From: Acidobacteria bacterium Ga0077551
GTDB taxonomy: Bacteria > Pseudomonadota > Alphaproteobacteria > Caulobacterales > Hyphomonadaceae
NCBI GenBank assembly: GCA_001464545.1
Contig: LNFC01000022.1
Coordinates: 248,001-312,000, forward strand
Length of the DNA stretch: 64,000 nt
Direction: 5' to 3'
Shown here: positions 55,878 to 64,000 of the stretch, piece after piece
How positions within the stretch are numbered: the first letter of the stretch is position 1
How the letters are laid out: each line of letters begins with the position of its first letter
The notes under the pieces: generated by a model
Told to the model about the DNA's origin: nothing
The model's database searches: none
The model's input: the letters and a program-made list of their open reading frames with translations, nothing else
Program-made: the position numbers and the translations under genes

Positions 55878-56627
55878 TTAATCGCCGTGTTTCTGCCCGG
55901 TGTCAATGTTGAGAGCGGGCTGTTCGGGAATATCTTGCCAGGCCTTGCGGGCCCGGCGGACCACGAAAATCGTGACACCGGCATACAGGGCGAGGGCCAC
56001 GGCGCCGAAGGCGATGGCGGTCACGGGGTTGCCCTCGAAGGCAGACACCACGGTTTTCCAGCCGACGGCGACCAGCGCGATCTTCGGAAGGATACCGAGG
56101 CCCATGCCGATCCAGTAGTCGCGGAATTTCGCGGCGCTGGCCCCGAACACCATGTTGACGATCAGGAACGGGCCGGCCGGCACCGTGCGCACGACCGCAC
56201 TGGCGATCAGGGCGTTGCGGCCGATCAGGACCGACAGCTTCTGGGCGCGGGGGCCGGCATAGCGGCGCACGGCCGCTTCGCCGCCCGCCCGTCCGATCCA
56301 GAAGGTCAGTGCGCCGGACAGCATGTTGGCAATCCAGCCGTAGATGGCGCCGATCAGTGGGCCGAACACCGCAATGGCGGCGGCGAGCAGGGCAAACTGG
56401 GGGACACCGAGGAATGCCGCGACGCAGAAAACGGCGACGACGGCTGGAAGGCCCCAGGGGCTTCCCGCGAGGTTGCGCAGCCAGGCTTCGGCCTGTTCCA
56501 GTCCCGGCAGCTGGCCAAGTTTGCCGAGGGCGAAGACCGACAGCACGACGGCCAGCAGGCCGAGCCCGATATACAGGGCACGGCGGGAAGCCGGGGCCGG
56601 CGCAGGGGCGGTTGTCTCGTGCGTCAT
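55878..56627 (-). CDS. TVP38/TMEM64 (VTT/DedA-like) membrane protein 2
   Basis: Second VTT-family protein of the window, 249 residues with about six hydrophobic segments. The VTT core shows GVPQFALLAAAIAVFGPLIG, YGWIANMLSGALTFWIGRAG and ASAVVRTVPAGPFLIVNMVF, ending with a basic tail RRARKAWQDIPEQ. It is only distantly similar to the VTT protein of the DUF547 operon and has different neighbours. It lies directly upstream of the leuA leader on the same strand, so read-through into leuA is possible. Function unknown. Confidence 0.82.
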   Translation of the reverse strand: MTHETTAPAPAPASRRALYIGLGLLAVVLSVFALGKLGQLPGLEQAEAWLRNLAGSPWGLPAVVAVFCVAAFLGVPQFALLAAAIAVFGPLIGAIYGWIANMLSGALTFWIGRAGGEAAVRRYAGPRAQKLSVLIGRNALIASAVVRTVPAGPFLIVNMVFGASAAKFRDYWIGMGLGILPKIALVAVGWKTVVSAFEGNPVTAIAFGAVALALYAGVTIFVVRRARKAWQDIPEQPALNIDTGQKHGD

Positions 56628-56686
56628 CGCGGCTTCAGGTGCGATAGCGGGGGCCCGGCGTCAATCGCGCGCAGGCAGATGGCCCT

Positions 56687-57658
56687 TCAGGCGTCGGCCA
56701 GCATCGCCTCGCTCATCGCCCAGAGCTTTTCGGCTTTCGCGTTGTCGGCGATCCAGGGCCGGGCGTGTTCCCAGCGCTGGCTGTCGGCGGTGGCCAGCTT
56801 CGCCACATCGCAGTCTTCGCAATAGACGCCGCCCTTGCCGGCCAGCTTGGGCGAGGTGGCCGCCCAGACGGTCGTCGAGGCGCCTTGCTCGGGCGTCTTG
56901 AACATCGCCTGCACCATCGGCGGGATCGACCCGTCGGCTGCCTTCCAGCCGAGGGCGACCATTTCCTCTTCCGGAAGGTGGCGCTGCAGCGGCGTGAAGA
57001 TGCCGCCCGGGTGGACGGAAAAGGCGCGCACGCCGACGTCGCGGCCGAGCATATCCACGCCGAGGGCGAACAGGGCGTTGGCGGACTTGGCCTGGCCGTA
57101 GGCTTCCCATTTGTCATAGGTGCGCGTGGTGTAGTGGGGGTCGTCCCAGATCACGTCGGAGCGGACATGGCCGACCGAGGACAGCGCGACGACACGCGCG
57201 CCGTCTGCTGCTTGCAGCGCCGGGGCGAGCTTCATCGCCAGCGCCATGTGGCCGAGATGGTTGGTGCCGAACTGGCTTTCCCAGCCCTTGCCGACGCGGG
57301 CGAGGGGCGGGGCCATGATGCCGGCATTGTTGATCAGGATGTTCAGGCCGCGGCCGGTTTCGAGATAATGGTCGGCGAAGCGGCGCACGCTCGCGAGGTC
57401 GCCGAGGTCCATTGCGGCGATCTCGATTTCGCCCGCGACACCGGCCAGCGCGTCGGCGGCGGTGTCCGCGCGGCGTGCCGGGACGGTGACGCGCGCGCCG
57501 GCGCCGGCGAGGGCCCGCACGGTTTCGAGGCCGATGCCGGAATAGCCGCCGGTGACGATGATGTTCTGGCCGGAGAGGTCGATGCCGGCGAGGACTTCGC
57601 GGGCCGTGGTCTTGGCCGGGAAGCCGGATCCGATCGGTGCCTGGTCTGCTGCCGCCAT
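56687..57658 (-). CDS. Short-chain dehydrogenase/reductase
   Basis: NAD(P)-dependent oxidoreductase of 323 residues. Cofactor motif IIVTGGYSGIGLETVRALAG, then LNILINNAGIMAPPL (NNAG), VALSSVGH with the catalytic serine, and AYGQAKSANALFALG holding the YxxxK pair. The long C-terminus and GTNHLGHMALAM block place it near the retinol-dehydrogenase/WW-domain oxidoreductase-like SDRs. Substrate unknown. Monocistronic as far as can be seen. Confidence 0.89.
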   Translation of the reverse strand: MAAADQAPIGSGFPAKTTAREVLAGIDLSGQNIIVTGGYSGIGLETVRALAGAGARVTVPARRADTAADALAGVAGEIEIAAMDLGDLASVRRFADHYLETGRGLNILINNAGIMAPPLARVGKGWESQFGTNHLGHMALAMKLAPALQAADGARVVALSSVGHVRSDVIWDDPHYTTRTYDKWEAYGQAKSANALFALGVDMLGRDVGVRAFSVHPGGIFTPLQRHLPEEEMVALGWKAADGSIPPMVQAMFKTPEQGASTTVWAATSPKLAGKGGVYCEDCDVAKLATADSQRWEHARPWIADNAKAEKLWAMSEAMLADA

Positions 57659-57801
57659 GACGTGTCGCCTTCCTCTGGTGCCTTGCTGCGCTGAAGGTTA
57701 GCGCTGCGGCCGGCAAGGGGCTACTGCAATCTCTCTGGAAGCCTGCCCCCGCGATGCCTAAATTCGCCGCTAGGCTGACAAATCAATCTGGAGAGCCGAT
57801 C

Positions 57802-58395
57802 ATGAAATCACATCTGATGCTGGGCGCCCTGCTTCTGAGTTGCGCCCTTGCCTTTCCCGCCGCTGCCCAGTTCGGGCAGGTCGAGCGGACGCAGGCGGAA
57901 ATCGCGCTGGAGCAAGCCGAGACGCAACAGGCGAAGTTGAAGTTGGCGCGCGCGGCGGCCGACACGGCGTGCCAGGCGGGCGACCTGGAAGGCTGTTTCA
58001 AGCTGGCGGACATGCAGCGCACCGGTAGGGGCGGCCTGCAGGATCTCAAGGCGGCGGCAAAGTCCTACAAGATCATGTGCGACGCGCGCGATGGACGCGG
58101 CTGTTCGGGCCTTGCTTACCTGACGGTGCAGGGACGCGGCGTGGCCGAGAACAAGACCGAGGGGCGTGCACTGTACGAGAAGGCCTGTGACCTGGGCGAT
58201 GTCAGTGGCTGCGCGGCGTATGGCAACATGGCCTATACCGGCACGGGCGGACGCAAGGATGTGCTCGCCGGCACGAATGCGCTGACCGATGCGTGCAATC
58301 GGGATTACGAATGGGCCTGCACGCGGATGCGCGAGCTGGGCGTCTATGACCCGACCGAAAATCCGTTCGACCGGCTCAGGGACCTGCGCAACTGA
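57802..58395 (+). CDS. Secreted cysteine-rich Sel1-repeat protein
   Basis: Exported protein of 197 residues; signal peptide LMLGALLLSCALAFPAAAQ after the ATG at 57802 (ribosome site GGAGAG). It carries two to three Sel1-like repeats, each with a cysteine pair: CQAGDLEGCFKLADMQRTGR, CDARDGRGCSGLAYLTVQGR, CDLGDVSGCAAYGNMAYTGT and a last CNRDYEWACTRM. This CxxxDxxxC spacing matches the Hcp-type disulfide-linked helical hairpins. Function unknown, probably protein binding in the periplasm. It is convergent with bactofilin; the ends are adjacent. Confidence 0.82.
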   Translation: MKSHLMLGALLLSCALAFPAAAQFGQVERTQAEIALEQAETQQAKLKLARAAADTACQAGDLEGCFKLADMQRTGRGGLQDLKAAAKSYKIMCDARDGRGCSGLAYLTVQGRGVAENKTEGRALYEKACDLGDVSGCAAYGNMAYTGTGGRKDVLAGTNALTDACNRDYEWACTRMRELGVYDPTENPFDRLRDLRN

Positions 58396-58887
58396 TCAGA
58401 CGGCGGCGGCCTTCGGGGCGCCGGTTTCTGTGACGGGCGCTTCGGCGCGGGCGGGGGACAGGGGCGCGACGTTCGACAGGTCCGGCACGGAGGCGGCCTT
58501 GTTGATGTGGGCGACGGTACGCTCTGGCGCGATCAGCAGATCGGCGCTGACGAAGGTGCGCTCTTCGACCCGCATGCAGGGCGCGTAGGCGATGCCTTCG
58601 AGGCGGCCGCCGGTGCAGACTTCCAGGCTCTTGCTGGCTTCGATGTCGCCGCTGACGGCGCCGTGGATGATCAGCGTGACGGCGCGGATGCGGCCTTCGA
58701 TCCGGCCGGTGGCTTCCACCAGGATCAGATCATCGGAGTCGACATCGCCGCGGATATGCGCGCCGACAATCACGGGTCCCGAAAAATGGAACTTGCCTTC
58801 GAGCTTTCCGCCGGCGGCAATCGCGTTGCCCAGGCCGGACCGGGCCGGTTTGGCGGGTGCCTCGGGTTTGCTAGGTGTCACTGCCAT
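58396..58887 (-). CDS. Bactofilin
   Basis: Polymer-forming cytoskeletal protein of 163 residues. The central bactofilin beta-helix runs from ~30 to ~135 (KLEGKFHFSGPVIVGAHIRG, VEATGRIEGRIRAVTLIIHG, AVSGDIEASKSLEVCTGGRL), with disordered proline/alanine-rich ends. Bactofilins scaffold local cell-wall growth, for example at stalks (BacA/B of Caulobacter) or buds. A ribosome site GAAGGAAG precedes the ATG, and a CtrA box lies 35 bases upstream. The divergent neighbour is a lysozyme-type gene, which fits a wall-remodelling role. Confidence 0.9.
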   Translation of the reverse strand: MAVTPSKPEAPAKPARSGLGNAIAAGGKLEGKFHFSGPVIVGAHIRGDVDSDDLILVEATGRIEGRIRAVTLIIHGAVSGDIEASKSLEVCTGGRLEGIAYAPCMRVEERTFVSADLLIAPERTVAHINKAASVPDLSNVAPLSPARAEAPVTETGAPKAAAV

Positions 58888-58921
58888 GACTGGCTTCCTT
58901 CATTAGGCCCTTTTCCACAGG

Positions 58922-58936
58922 TTAACCTATTGTTAA
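58922..58936. promoter_or_regulatory. CtrA box between bactofilin and GH25 lysozyme genes
   Basis: TTAACCTATTGTTAA is a perfect TTAA-N7-TTAA in the 73-bp divergent gap. It lies 34 bases upstream of the bactofilin ATG and 24 bases upstream of the GH25 ATG. The distance suits a bactofilin promoter with a -10 near CCTAAT; for GH25 it is close enough to the ribosome site that repression is the likelier effect. Confidence 0.62.
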
Positions 58937-58960
58937 CGAAAGAAGAAGGGTTCCAGCCGG

Positions 58961-59641
58961 ATGCTTGCAAGAATTGTGCGGAGACCTTTGCTCGCGGCGG
59001 TGGCTCTCGTGCTGGCGGCGTGCGGCGCGGATCGCGAGGCGCCGCAAGGGGGCGGTCCCGCGCCGCTGTTGCCGCCCGGCGCGGAGGGGATCGACCTCTC
59101 GCACCATAACGGGCCGGTTGACTGGGGCCGTCTTGGCACCGAGCCGCTGGAGTTTGTGTACCTGAAGGCGACGGAAGGCACCGACCATATCGATACGCGG
59201 TTCCAGGAAAACTGGCAGGCGGCGACCCGGCTGGGATGGCAGGTGGGCGCCTATCACTTCTACCTGCTCTGCCGGGACGGCGCGCCGCAGGCCGAGAATT
59301 TCATCCGCCAGGTCGAAGTGCGCACCGGCACGCTGCCGCCCGCCGTTGACCTTGAGCATGCCCATAACTGCAAGGCGCGCGGCGGGCGGGAAGCGGCGTT
59401 GACGGAGCTGCGCGCGTTTCTCGCTGCGCTGGAGGCGGAGTACGGCGCCGTACCGGTGATCTATACGACGCCCGCCTTCCACGCCGAATGGCTCGCGGGG
59501 GAGGGCTTCGAGGCGCACCCGGTCTGGATCCGGTCGCTCGACGGTCCGCCGGAACTGCCGCATGCGATCTGGCAGTATTCGATGAAGGGAAAAGTGGCCG
59601 GCGTCGAAGGGCCCGTCGATCTCAACCGGGCAGCCGACTAG
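58961..59641 (+). CDS. GH25-family lysozyme-like lipoprotein
   Basis: Predicted muramidase of 226 residues, exported as a lipoprotein (signal VALVLAACGADRE, cysteine 21). The GH25 fold starts at GIDLSHHNGPVDWGRL (first catalytic aspartate region), then YLKATEGTDHIDTRFQENW, GWQVGAYHFYLLCR and PPAVDLEHAHNC with the DxE acid pair. IWQYSMKGKVAGVEGPVDLN closes the barrel. The ribosome site is AGAAGAAGG. It ends convergently against a GNAT gene, with stops overlapping by 4 bp. It shares its upstream CtrA box with bactofilin. Confidence 0.88.
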   Translation: MLARIVRRPLLAAVALVLAACGADREAPQGGGPAPLLPPGAEGIDLSHHNGPVDWGRLGTEPLEFVYLKATEGTDHIDTRFQENWQAATRLGWQVGAYHFYLLCRDGAPQAENFIRQVEVRTGTLPPAVDLEHAHNCKARGGREAALTELRAFLAALEAEYGAVPVIYTTPAFHAEWLAGEGFEAHPVWIRSLDGPPELPHAIWQYSMKGKVAGVEGPVDLNRAAD

Positions 59642-60195
59642 AGCGCCTTGCCCATCCGGAGCCCCGGCACGTCCACGCCGCCGACTGATGCACTGATGAT
59701 GCGCTCGATCTCGCCGTAGCCGCAGGCGCGGTAGAGCGGCTCGCCCGCGAGTGTTGCCATCAGTTCGGCGCGGCGGAATCCGGCGTCCCGCGCCGCTTGT
59801 TCGCATACGGACAAGACATACCGGCCGAGGCCGCGGCGGACGAACCGCGGATGCGTGTACATCGCCCGGATGCGGGCGGCGTCCTTGCCGATCTGCAGGA
59901 GGGCGTGATTGCGCTGCGCGGTCGAATGATCGCCGCCATAGAGCGTTGCGCGGTGGCTCCAGCCACCGCAGGCGGCGAGGCGGCCGGACGCCGTTTCATG
60001 CACGGTGAAATAGGTGGCGTCCGCGATCAGCTGCCGGTCGAGCCCCATGATGGAATGGGAGACGGCGACCTGTTCGGGAGAGAGGAAGCCGCGCTGAAGT
60101 TCGCCGATTGCGGCGTCCATCAGCGCGGCGATGTCGTCTGCATCCGCCTCCAGGGCGAGGCGGTGCTTGAAGCCCTCGAGAAAGGGCTCACTCAT
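59638..60195 (-). CDS. GNAT family N-acetyltransferase
   Basis: Acetyltransferase of 185 residues with motif A in VRRGLGRYVLSVCEQAARDA, preceded by AAREIRAMYTHPRF-like strand (ARIRAMYTHPRF), and a C-terminal ACGYGEIERI. Substrate unknown. It starts 2 bp after the ilvC stop, so it is very probably the last gene of the ilv operon. No link to branched-chain amino acid synthesis is evident from the sequence. Confidence 0.82.
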   Translation of the reverse strand: MSEPFLEGFKHRLALEADADDIAALMDAAIGELQRGFLSPEQVAVSHSIMGLDRQLIADATYFTVHETASGRLAACGGWSHRATLYGGDHSTAQRNHALLQIGKDAARIRAMYTHPRFVRRGLGRYVLSVCEQAARDAGFRRAELMATLAGEPLYRACGYGEIERIISASVGGVDVPGLRMGKAL

Positions 60196-60197
60196 AC

Positions 60198-61235
<1,038 letters not shown>

Positions 61236-61272
61236 CTAAGGGGTAAGGGGGGATGGCGTTGGAAGGGATCCG

Positions 61273-61917
61273 TCAGGAAGAGGCGTTGCAAACCCAGCCG
61301 GGGCTGACATTGGCAATGCCGATGACGAGATTGTTGAGCCGGCTCACCGGATCGTCGGATCCGGCATGGCGGGAAAAATTGCGGGGGCCGTTTTCGGTAT
61401 CGGCGCGGGTGATGATGTCGTGGCTGTCGATCACGAGCCGCACGGTGCGCGAGCCATCGGGATTGAGCGTCACGTCTTCGCGCGGGCCATAGTCCGGCAC
61501 ATCGGGCGCGGCAGACTGGGTCAGCAACACGCTCAACGCATTGGCGGTATCATCGGGCAGGGTGGCCAGCAAACGGCAGCGCGGCCCGCGGCCCTCTGGC
61601 ACCGAGCGGGCCTCAAGGCGTAGCTTCGGCCCGTCCGCGAGGACATCGTAGACATAGGCCGCGCCGCTCGGCGACGCGGTGTCGATGATCTCGACCAGCG
61701 AATTTGCGCGTGCGCCGTAAAGCGAGACGGCCCGGTCACGGATAGCCGAAGCGCGCTCGAGGTCGCAGCGCATCTTCGCGGCGTCGGGGCCGGCGTCGGC
61801 GGCATAGGCAGCATTCGACAGGGCAGGGTTGCACCCGCCGTCTTGCGCCGCCGCCGCAAGCGGCGCCGCCAAGACTGCAAGGCCCACCAGTGCGGCGCAC
61901 CAGGAAAAGGGTTTCAT
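61273..61917 (-). CDS. Uncharacterised exported protein within the ilv operon
   Basis: Protein of 214 residues with a signal peptide (CAALVGLAVLAAPLAAAAQ). Six cysteines counted over the precursor include CNPALSNAAYAADAG and VSPGWVCNASS at the end, suggesting disulfides. The middle is predicted mixed alpha/beta; no domain is recognised. Its ATG overlaps the ilvN stop by 4 bp (61914-61917), so it is coupled to ilvN and precedes ilvC. A periplasmic protein inside a cytoplasmic amino acid operon is odd and may be an accident of gene order. Confidence 0.68.
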   Translation of the reverse strand: MKPFSWCAALVGLAVLAAPLAAAAQDGGCNPALSNAAYAADAGPDAAKMRCDLERASAIRDRAVSLYGARANSLVEIIDTASPSGAAYVYDVLADGPKLRLEARSVPEGRGPRCRLLATLPDDTANALSVLLTQSAAPDVPDYGPREDVTLNPDGSRTVRLVIDSHDIITRADTENGPRNFSRHAGSDDPVSRLNNLVIGIANVSPGWVCNASS

Positions 61918-62489
61918 CCTTTCTCCTTCCCGCGTTTGATCGACAGGACACCGGTCCGGCTGACTTCGACCAGGCCCAGCGGGCGCATCAGGTCGACAAA
62001 CTGCGTCAGCTTTTCGGAAGCCCCTGTGACCTCGAAAATGAAGCTCTCGTTGGTGGTGTCTATCACATGCGCGCGGAAAATCTCAGCGATCCTGAGCGCC
62101 TCGACGCGTTTTTCCCCGGTGCCGGCGACTTTCACGAGCGCCAGTTCCCGCTCGATACCGGTCTTGGAATTGGTGATGTCGATGACTTCGGCGACCGGCA
62201 CGATGCGCAGCAGCTGCGCCTCGATCTGCTCGAGGATGTGCGCTGTGCCTTGCGTGACGATGGTGATGCGCGAGCGGTGTTGGCTGGAATCGACTTCGGC
62301 GACCGTCAGGGAATCGATGTTGTAGCCGCGCCCGGAGAACAGGCCGACGACACGCGCGAGCACGCCCGGCTCGTTGTCGACCAGAACGGCGAGCGTGCGC
62401 CGCTCGATCTCCTGATCGGCATGCGACAGGAAATAGGCCGATTTCGGCCCGTTGCCGTTACCGCCCAGGGGCTTGGGTGCGTCGGTCAT
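61914..62489 (-). CDS. ilvN: Acetolactate synthase small (regulatory) subunit IlvN
   Basis: Regulatory subunit giving valine feedback inhibition to acetolactate synthase. The 191-residue protein has an N-terminal ACT domain (LAVLVDNEPGVLARVVGLFS, then GRGYNIDSLTVAEVD) and a C-terminal ALS_ss domain (ELALVKVAGTGEKRVEALRI ... FEVTGASEKLTQFVDLMRPL). About 20 extra residues precede the ACT domain. It normally follows ilvB directly; here a membrane protein gene lies between, overlapping its start by 4 bp. Confidence 0.95.
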   Translation of the reverse strand: MTDAPKPLGGNGNGPKSAYFLSHADQEIERRTLAVLVDNEPGVLARVVGLFSGRGYNIDSLTVAEVDSSQHRSRITIVTQGTAHILEQIEAQLLRIVPVAEVIDITNSKTGIERELALVKVAGTGEKRVEALRIAEIFRAHVIDTTNESFIFEVTGASEKLTQFVDLMRPLGLVEVSRTGVLSIKRGKEKG

Positions 62490-63175
62490 TGCAGCCTCGT
62501 GGGTTGTGCGGCGTCAGCGCCGAACTTGAAATCCGGACGGCGGGTTTCGAGTTTTGCGCGCAGGGCCTTCGACTTCGCAATGGCATCGCCGCGGTCATCA
62601 TCATCCTGGTCGTCATAGCGCTCGACGATCTCGTCCTTGCGGCGCGGATCGAGATAGGCCTGCAGCTCGGACACCAGAAGCCGGCGGCACTCGTCGATAT
62701 AAGCCGCGCTGTCGTCGGCGGCGGGGCCACCTTCGCGGGTCAGCGCTTCCAGTTCGTGATAGGTCCACATCAGGGCGTCCAGGATCGGCGGGCGGTGGCC
62801 GCGATAGGCGCCTTCCTTCTCGGCGCCCTTCTTGTCGGGGTTGAGGTTCGGAAAGAACAGCCGGCCCCGGTCCACGAGCGTCGATAGCCCCACCAGAAGG
62901 TTCGCCTTGGTGGCCTGGAAGCCGCCTTCATTGGCCTGCATGTGGCGGGTGCGGGCGAACATCGCGCAGCGCGCCATCGTGTCGATCGCGGCATTGCCCC
63001 AGTCGAGGCTTGCGGCGTCGATGCTCTGGCGAAGGCTCGCCGTCTGCAGCCTGCGCTGGCGCTTGGTCTCGCCGCGCGCGACCAGCGCACTGATCACCGC
63101 GATGAGGGCCGAGCCCACGCCGACGAAGACTTCAAGGTAAGTCTGGCTGAACTGCAACAGGCCTGCCACGTCCAT
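62486..63175 (-). CDS. Uncharacterised membrane-anchored protein between ilvB and ilvN
   Basis: Protein of 229 residues (ATG 63175 giving MDVAGLLQF; an ATG 12 bases earlier is possible). One N-terminal membrane helix (YLEVFVGVGSALIAVISALV) is followed by a basic stop-transfer stretch and a soluble, mainly helical cytoplasmic domain with acidic patches (RYDDQDDDDRGD). No family recognised with confidence. It starts 39 bases after ilvB and overlaps ilvN by ATGA, so it is expressed with both subunits of acetolactate synthase. Confidence 0.7.
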   Translation of the reverse strand: MDVAGLLQFSQTYLEVFVGVGSALIAVISALVARGETKRQRRLQTASLRQSIDAASLDWGNAAIDTMARCAMFARTRHMQANEGGFQATKANLLVGLSTLVDRGRLFFPNLNPDKKGAEKEGAYRGHRPPILDALMWTYHELEALTREGGPAADDSAAYIDECRRLLVSELQAYLDPRRKDEIVERYDDQDDDDRGDAIAKSKALRAKLETRRPDFKFGADAAQPTRLQ

Positions 63176-63213
63176 TATTGCCCCCACGCGCCCGGTTCCC
63201 GGACCTTTTTGTG

Positions 63214-64000
63214 CTAGACGAGCTTGCGGCCCGCTTCTCCGACTTCGTTACCTGTTATCTCGCCGAGAATCATCTGGTTGTGCGCAGAGCCCGACGGGAT
63301 CATCGGCAGGCAGTTCTCCGCCCGCTCGACGCGGCAATCGAACAATACCGGGCCGGGATGGTCAATCATTTCAAGGATCTTGGCGTCCAGCTCGTCCGGC
63401 TTGTCGCAGCGGATACCGTGGCCGCCGAGCGCCTTGGCGAGCATCACGAAGTCCGGCAGGCTTTCGGAATAGGAATGCGAATAGCGCTCGCCGTGCAGCA
63501 ATTCCTGCCACTGGCGCACCATGCCCATCCATTCATTGTTGAGGATGAACACCTTCACCGGCAGCTTGTGCTGGACCGCCGTCGAGAGCTCCTGCATCAT
63601 CATCTGGATCGAGGCCTCGCCGGCGATGTCGATGACCAGCGCCTCCGGATGCGCCGCCTGGACGCCGACGGCGGCCGGCAGGCCGTAGCCCATGGTGCCG
63701 AGGCCGCCGGAGGTCATCCAGCGGTTCGGTTCTTCGAAATGATAGAACTGCGCCGCCCACATCTGGTGCTGGCCGACTTCGGTCGTGATGTAGGTCTTGC
63801 GGTCCTTGGTCAGCGCGTAGAGCCGCTCGACGGCGTATTGCGGTTTGATCACCTCGGCCGAGTTTGCGTAGGTGAAGCAGCGCCGCGCGCGCCAGGTGTC
63901 GATCTGGTCGCGCCAGGGCGTGAGGTCCGGCATCTTGCGCTTCAGCGCCTTGATCTCGGTGATCAGCGCGTCCAGCGCCTCGGCGCAATCGGCGACCACC
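63214..64000 (-). CDS. ilvB: Acetolactate synthase large subunit IlvB, C-terminal part
   Basis: Thiamine-diphosphate enzyme for the first common step of branched-chain amino acid synthesis. Only the C-terminal ~261 residues are inside the window; the 5' end is cut off. It includes WMTSGGLGTMGYGLPAAVGV and the ThDP/Mg motif IDIAGEASIQMMMQE ... FILNNEWMGMVRQW, then FDCRVERAENCLPMIPSG. The motif has Glu where most enzymes have Asp (GDxS). The remainder fits the catalytic large subunit. First visible gene of the ilvB-x-ilvN-y-ilvC-GNAT operon. Confidence 0.95.
   Translation of the reverse strand, partial: VVADCAEALDALITEIKALKRKMPDLTPWRDQIDTWRARRCFTYANSAEVIKPQYAVERLYALTKDRKTYITTEVGQHQMWAAQFYHFEEPNRWMTSGGLGTMGYGLPAAVGVQAAHPEALVIDIAGEASIQMMMQELSTAVQHKLPVKVFILNNEWMGMVRQWQELLHGERYSHSYSESLPDFVMLAKALGGHGIRCDKPDELDAKILEMIDHPGPVLFDCRVERAENCLPMIPSGSAHNQMILGEITGNEVGEAGRKLV

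Overview
The window is one contiguous piece of a GC-rich Gram-negative chromosome, most likely an alphaproteobacterium of the Caulobacterales/Hyphomonadaceae type. The evidence is a DivL-type kinase with tyrosine at the phosphoacceptor position, two perfect TTAA-N7-TTAA CtrA boxes (upstream of divL, and between a bactofilin and a lysozyme gene), a bactofilin, LpxC and BamD, two TonB-dependent-receptor-like proteins, and a class I KARI. The genus is an inference. I saw no rRNA, tRNA, CRISPR array, prophage or insertion sequence. Coding density is high; only two non-coding stretches exceed 300 bp.

Layout. 1-2.5 kb: end of ligA, bamD and an XRE regulator. 2.5-13.8 kb: part of the division and cell-wall (dcw) cluster on the minus strand (murB, ddl, ftsQ, ftsA, ftsZ, lpxC), interrupted between murB and ddl by two plus-strand paralogous receptor genes. 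13.8-22.4 kb: EF-hand protein, divL, a dicarboxylate symporter, hrpB and a PBP4-type carboxypeptidase. 22.4-27.5 kb: a compact five-gene minus-strand operon (DUF547 protein, VTT membrane protein, flavoprotein disulfide reductase, sensor kinase, pseudouridine synthase). 27.6-35.9 kb: plus-strand housekeeping run rpmH-rnpA-yidC-engB-GNAT-argB-DUF1036 protein-nucleotidase-dapD-DUF4287-PP2C. 35.9-42.7 kb: FkbM methyltransferase, hydrolase, two glycosyltransferases, a small protein and a large secreted zinc protease.

42.8-53.6 kb: the translation cluster infC ... rpmI-rplT ... pheS-pheT, with extra genes inserted (BON protein and HWE kinase after infC; a 53-residue basic protein and a membrane-anchored SMI1/KNR4 protein after rplT), followed by an ion channel, dapB and a two-gene regulatory PTS. 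53.6-64 kb: a 545-bp intergenic region with a REP-like hairpin, then leuA preceded by a leucine-rich short ORF, a second VTT protein, an SDR, a Sel1 protein, bactofilin, GH25 lysozyme, and the ilvB-x-ilvN-y-ilvC-GNAT operon.

The genes serve envelope growth and division, translation, lysine/arginine/branched-chain amino-acid synthesis and cell-cycle control. The signals most worth following up are the leuA leader peptide, the 53-residue basic ORF, the AUA start of infC, the two CtrA boxes, the receptor pair inside dcw, and the uncharacterised partner genes threaded through the ilv and DUF547/VTT operons.
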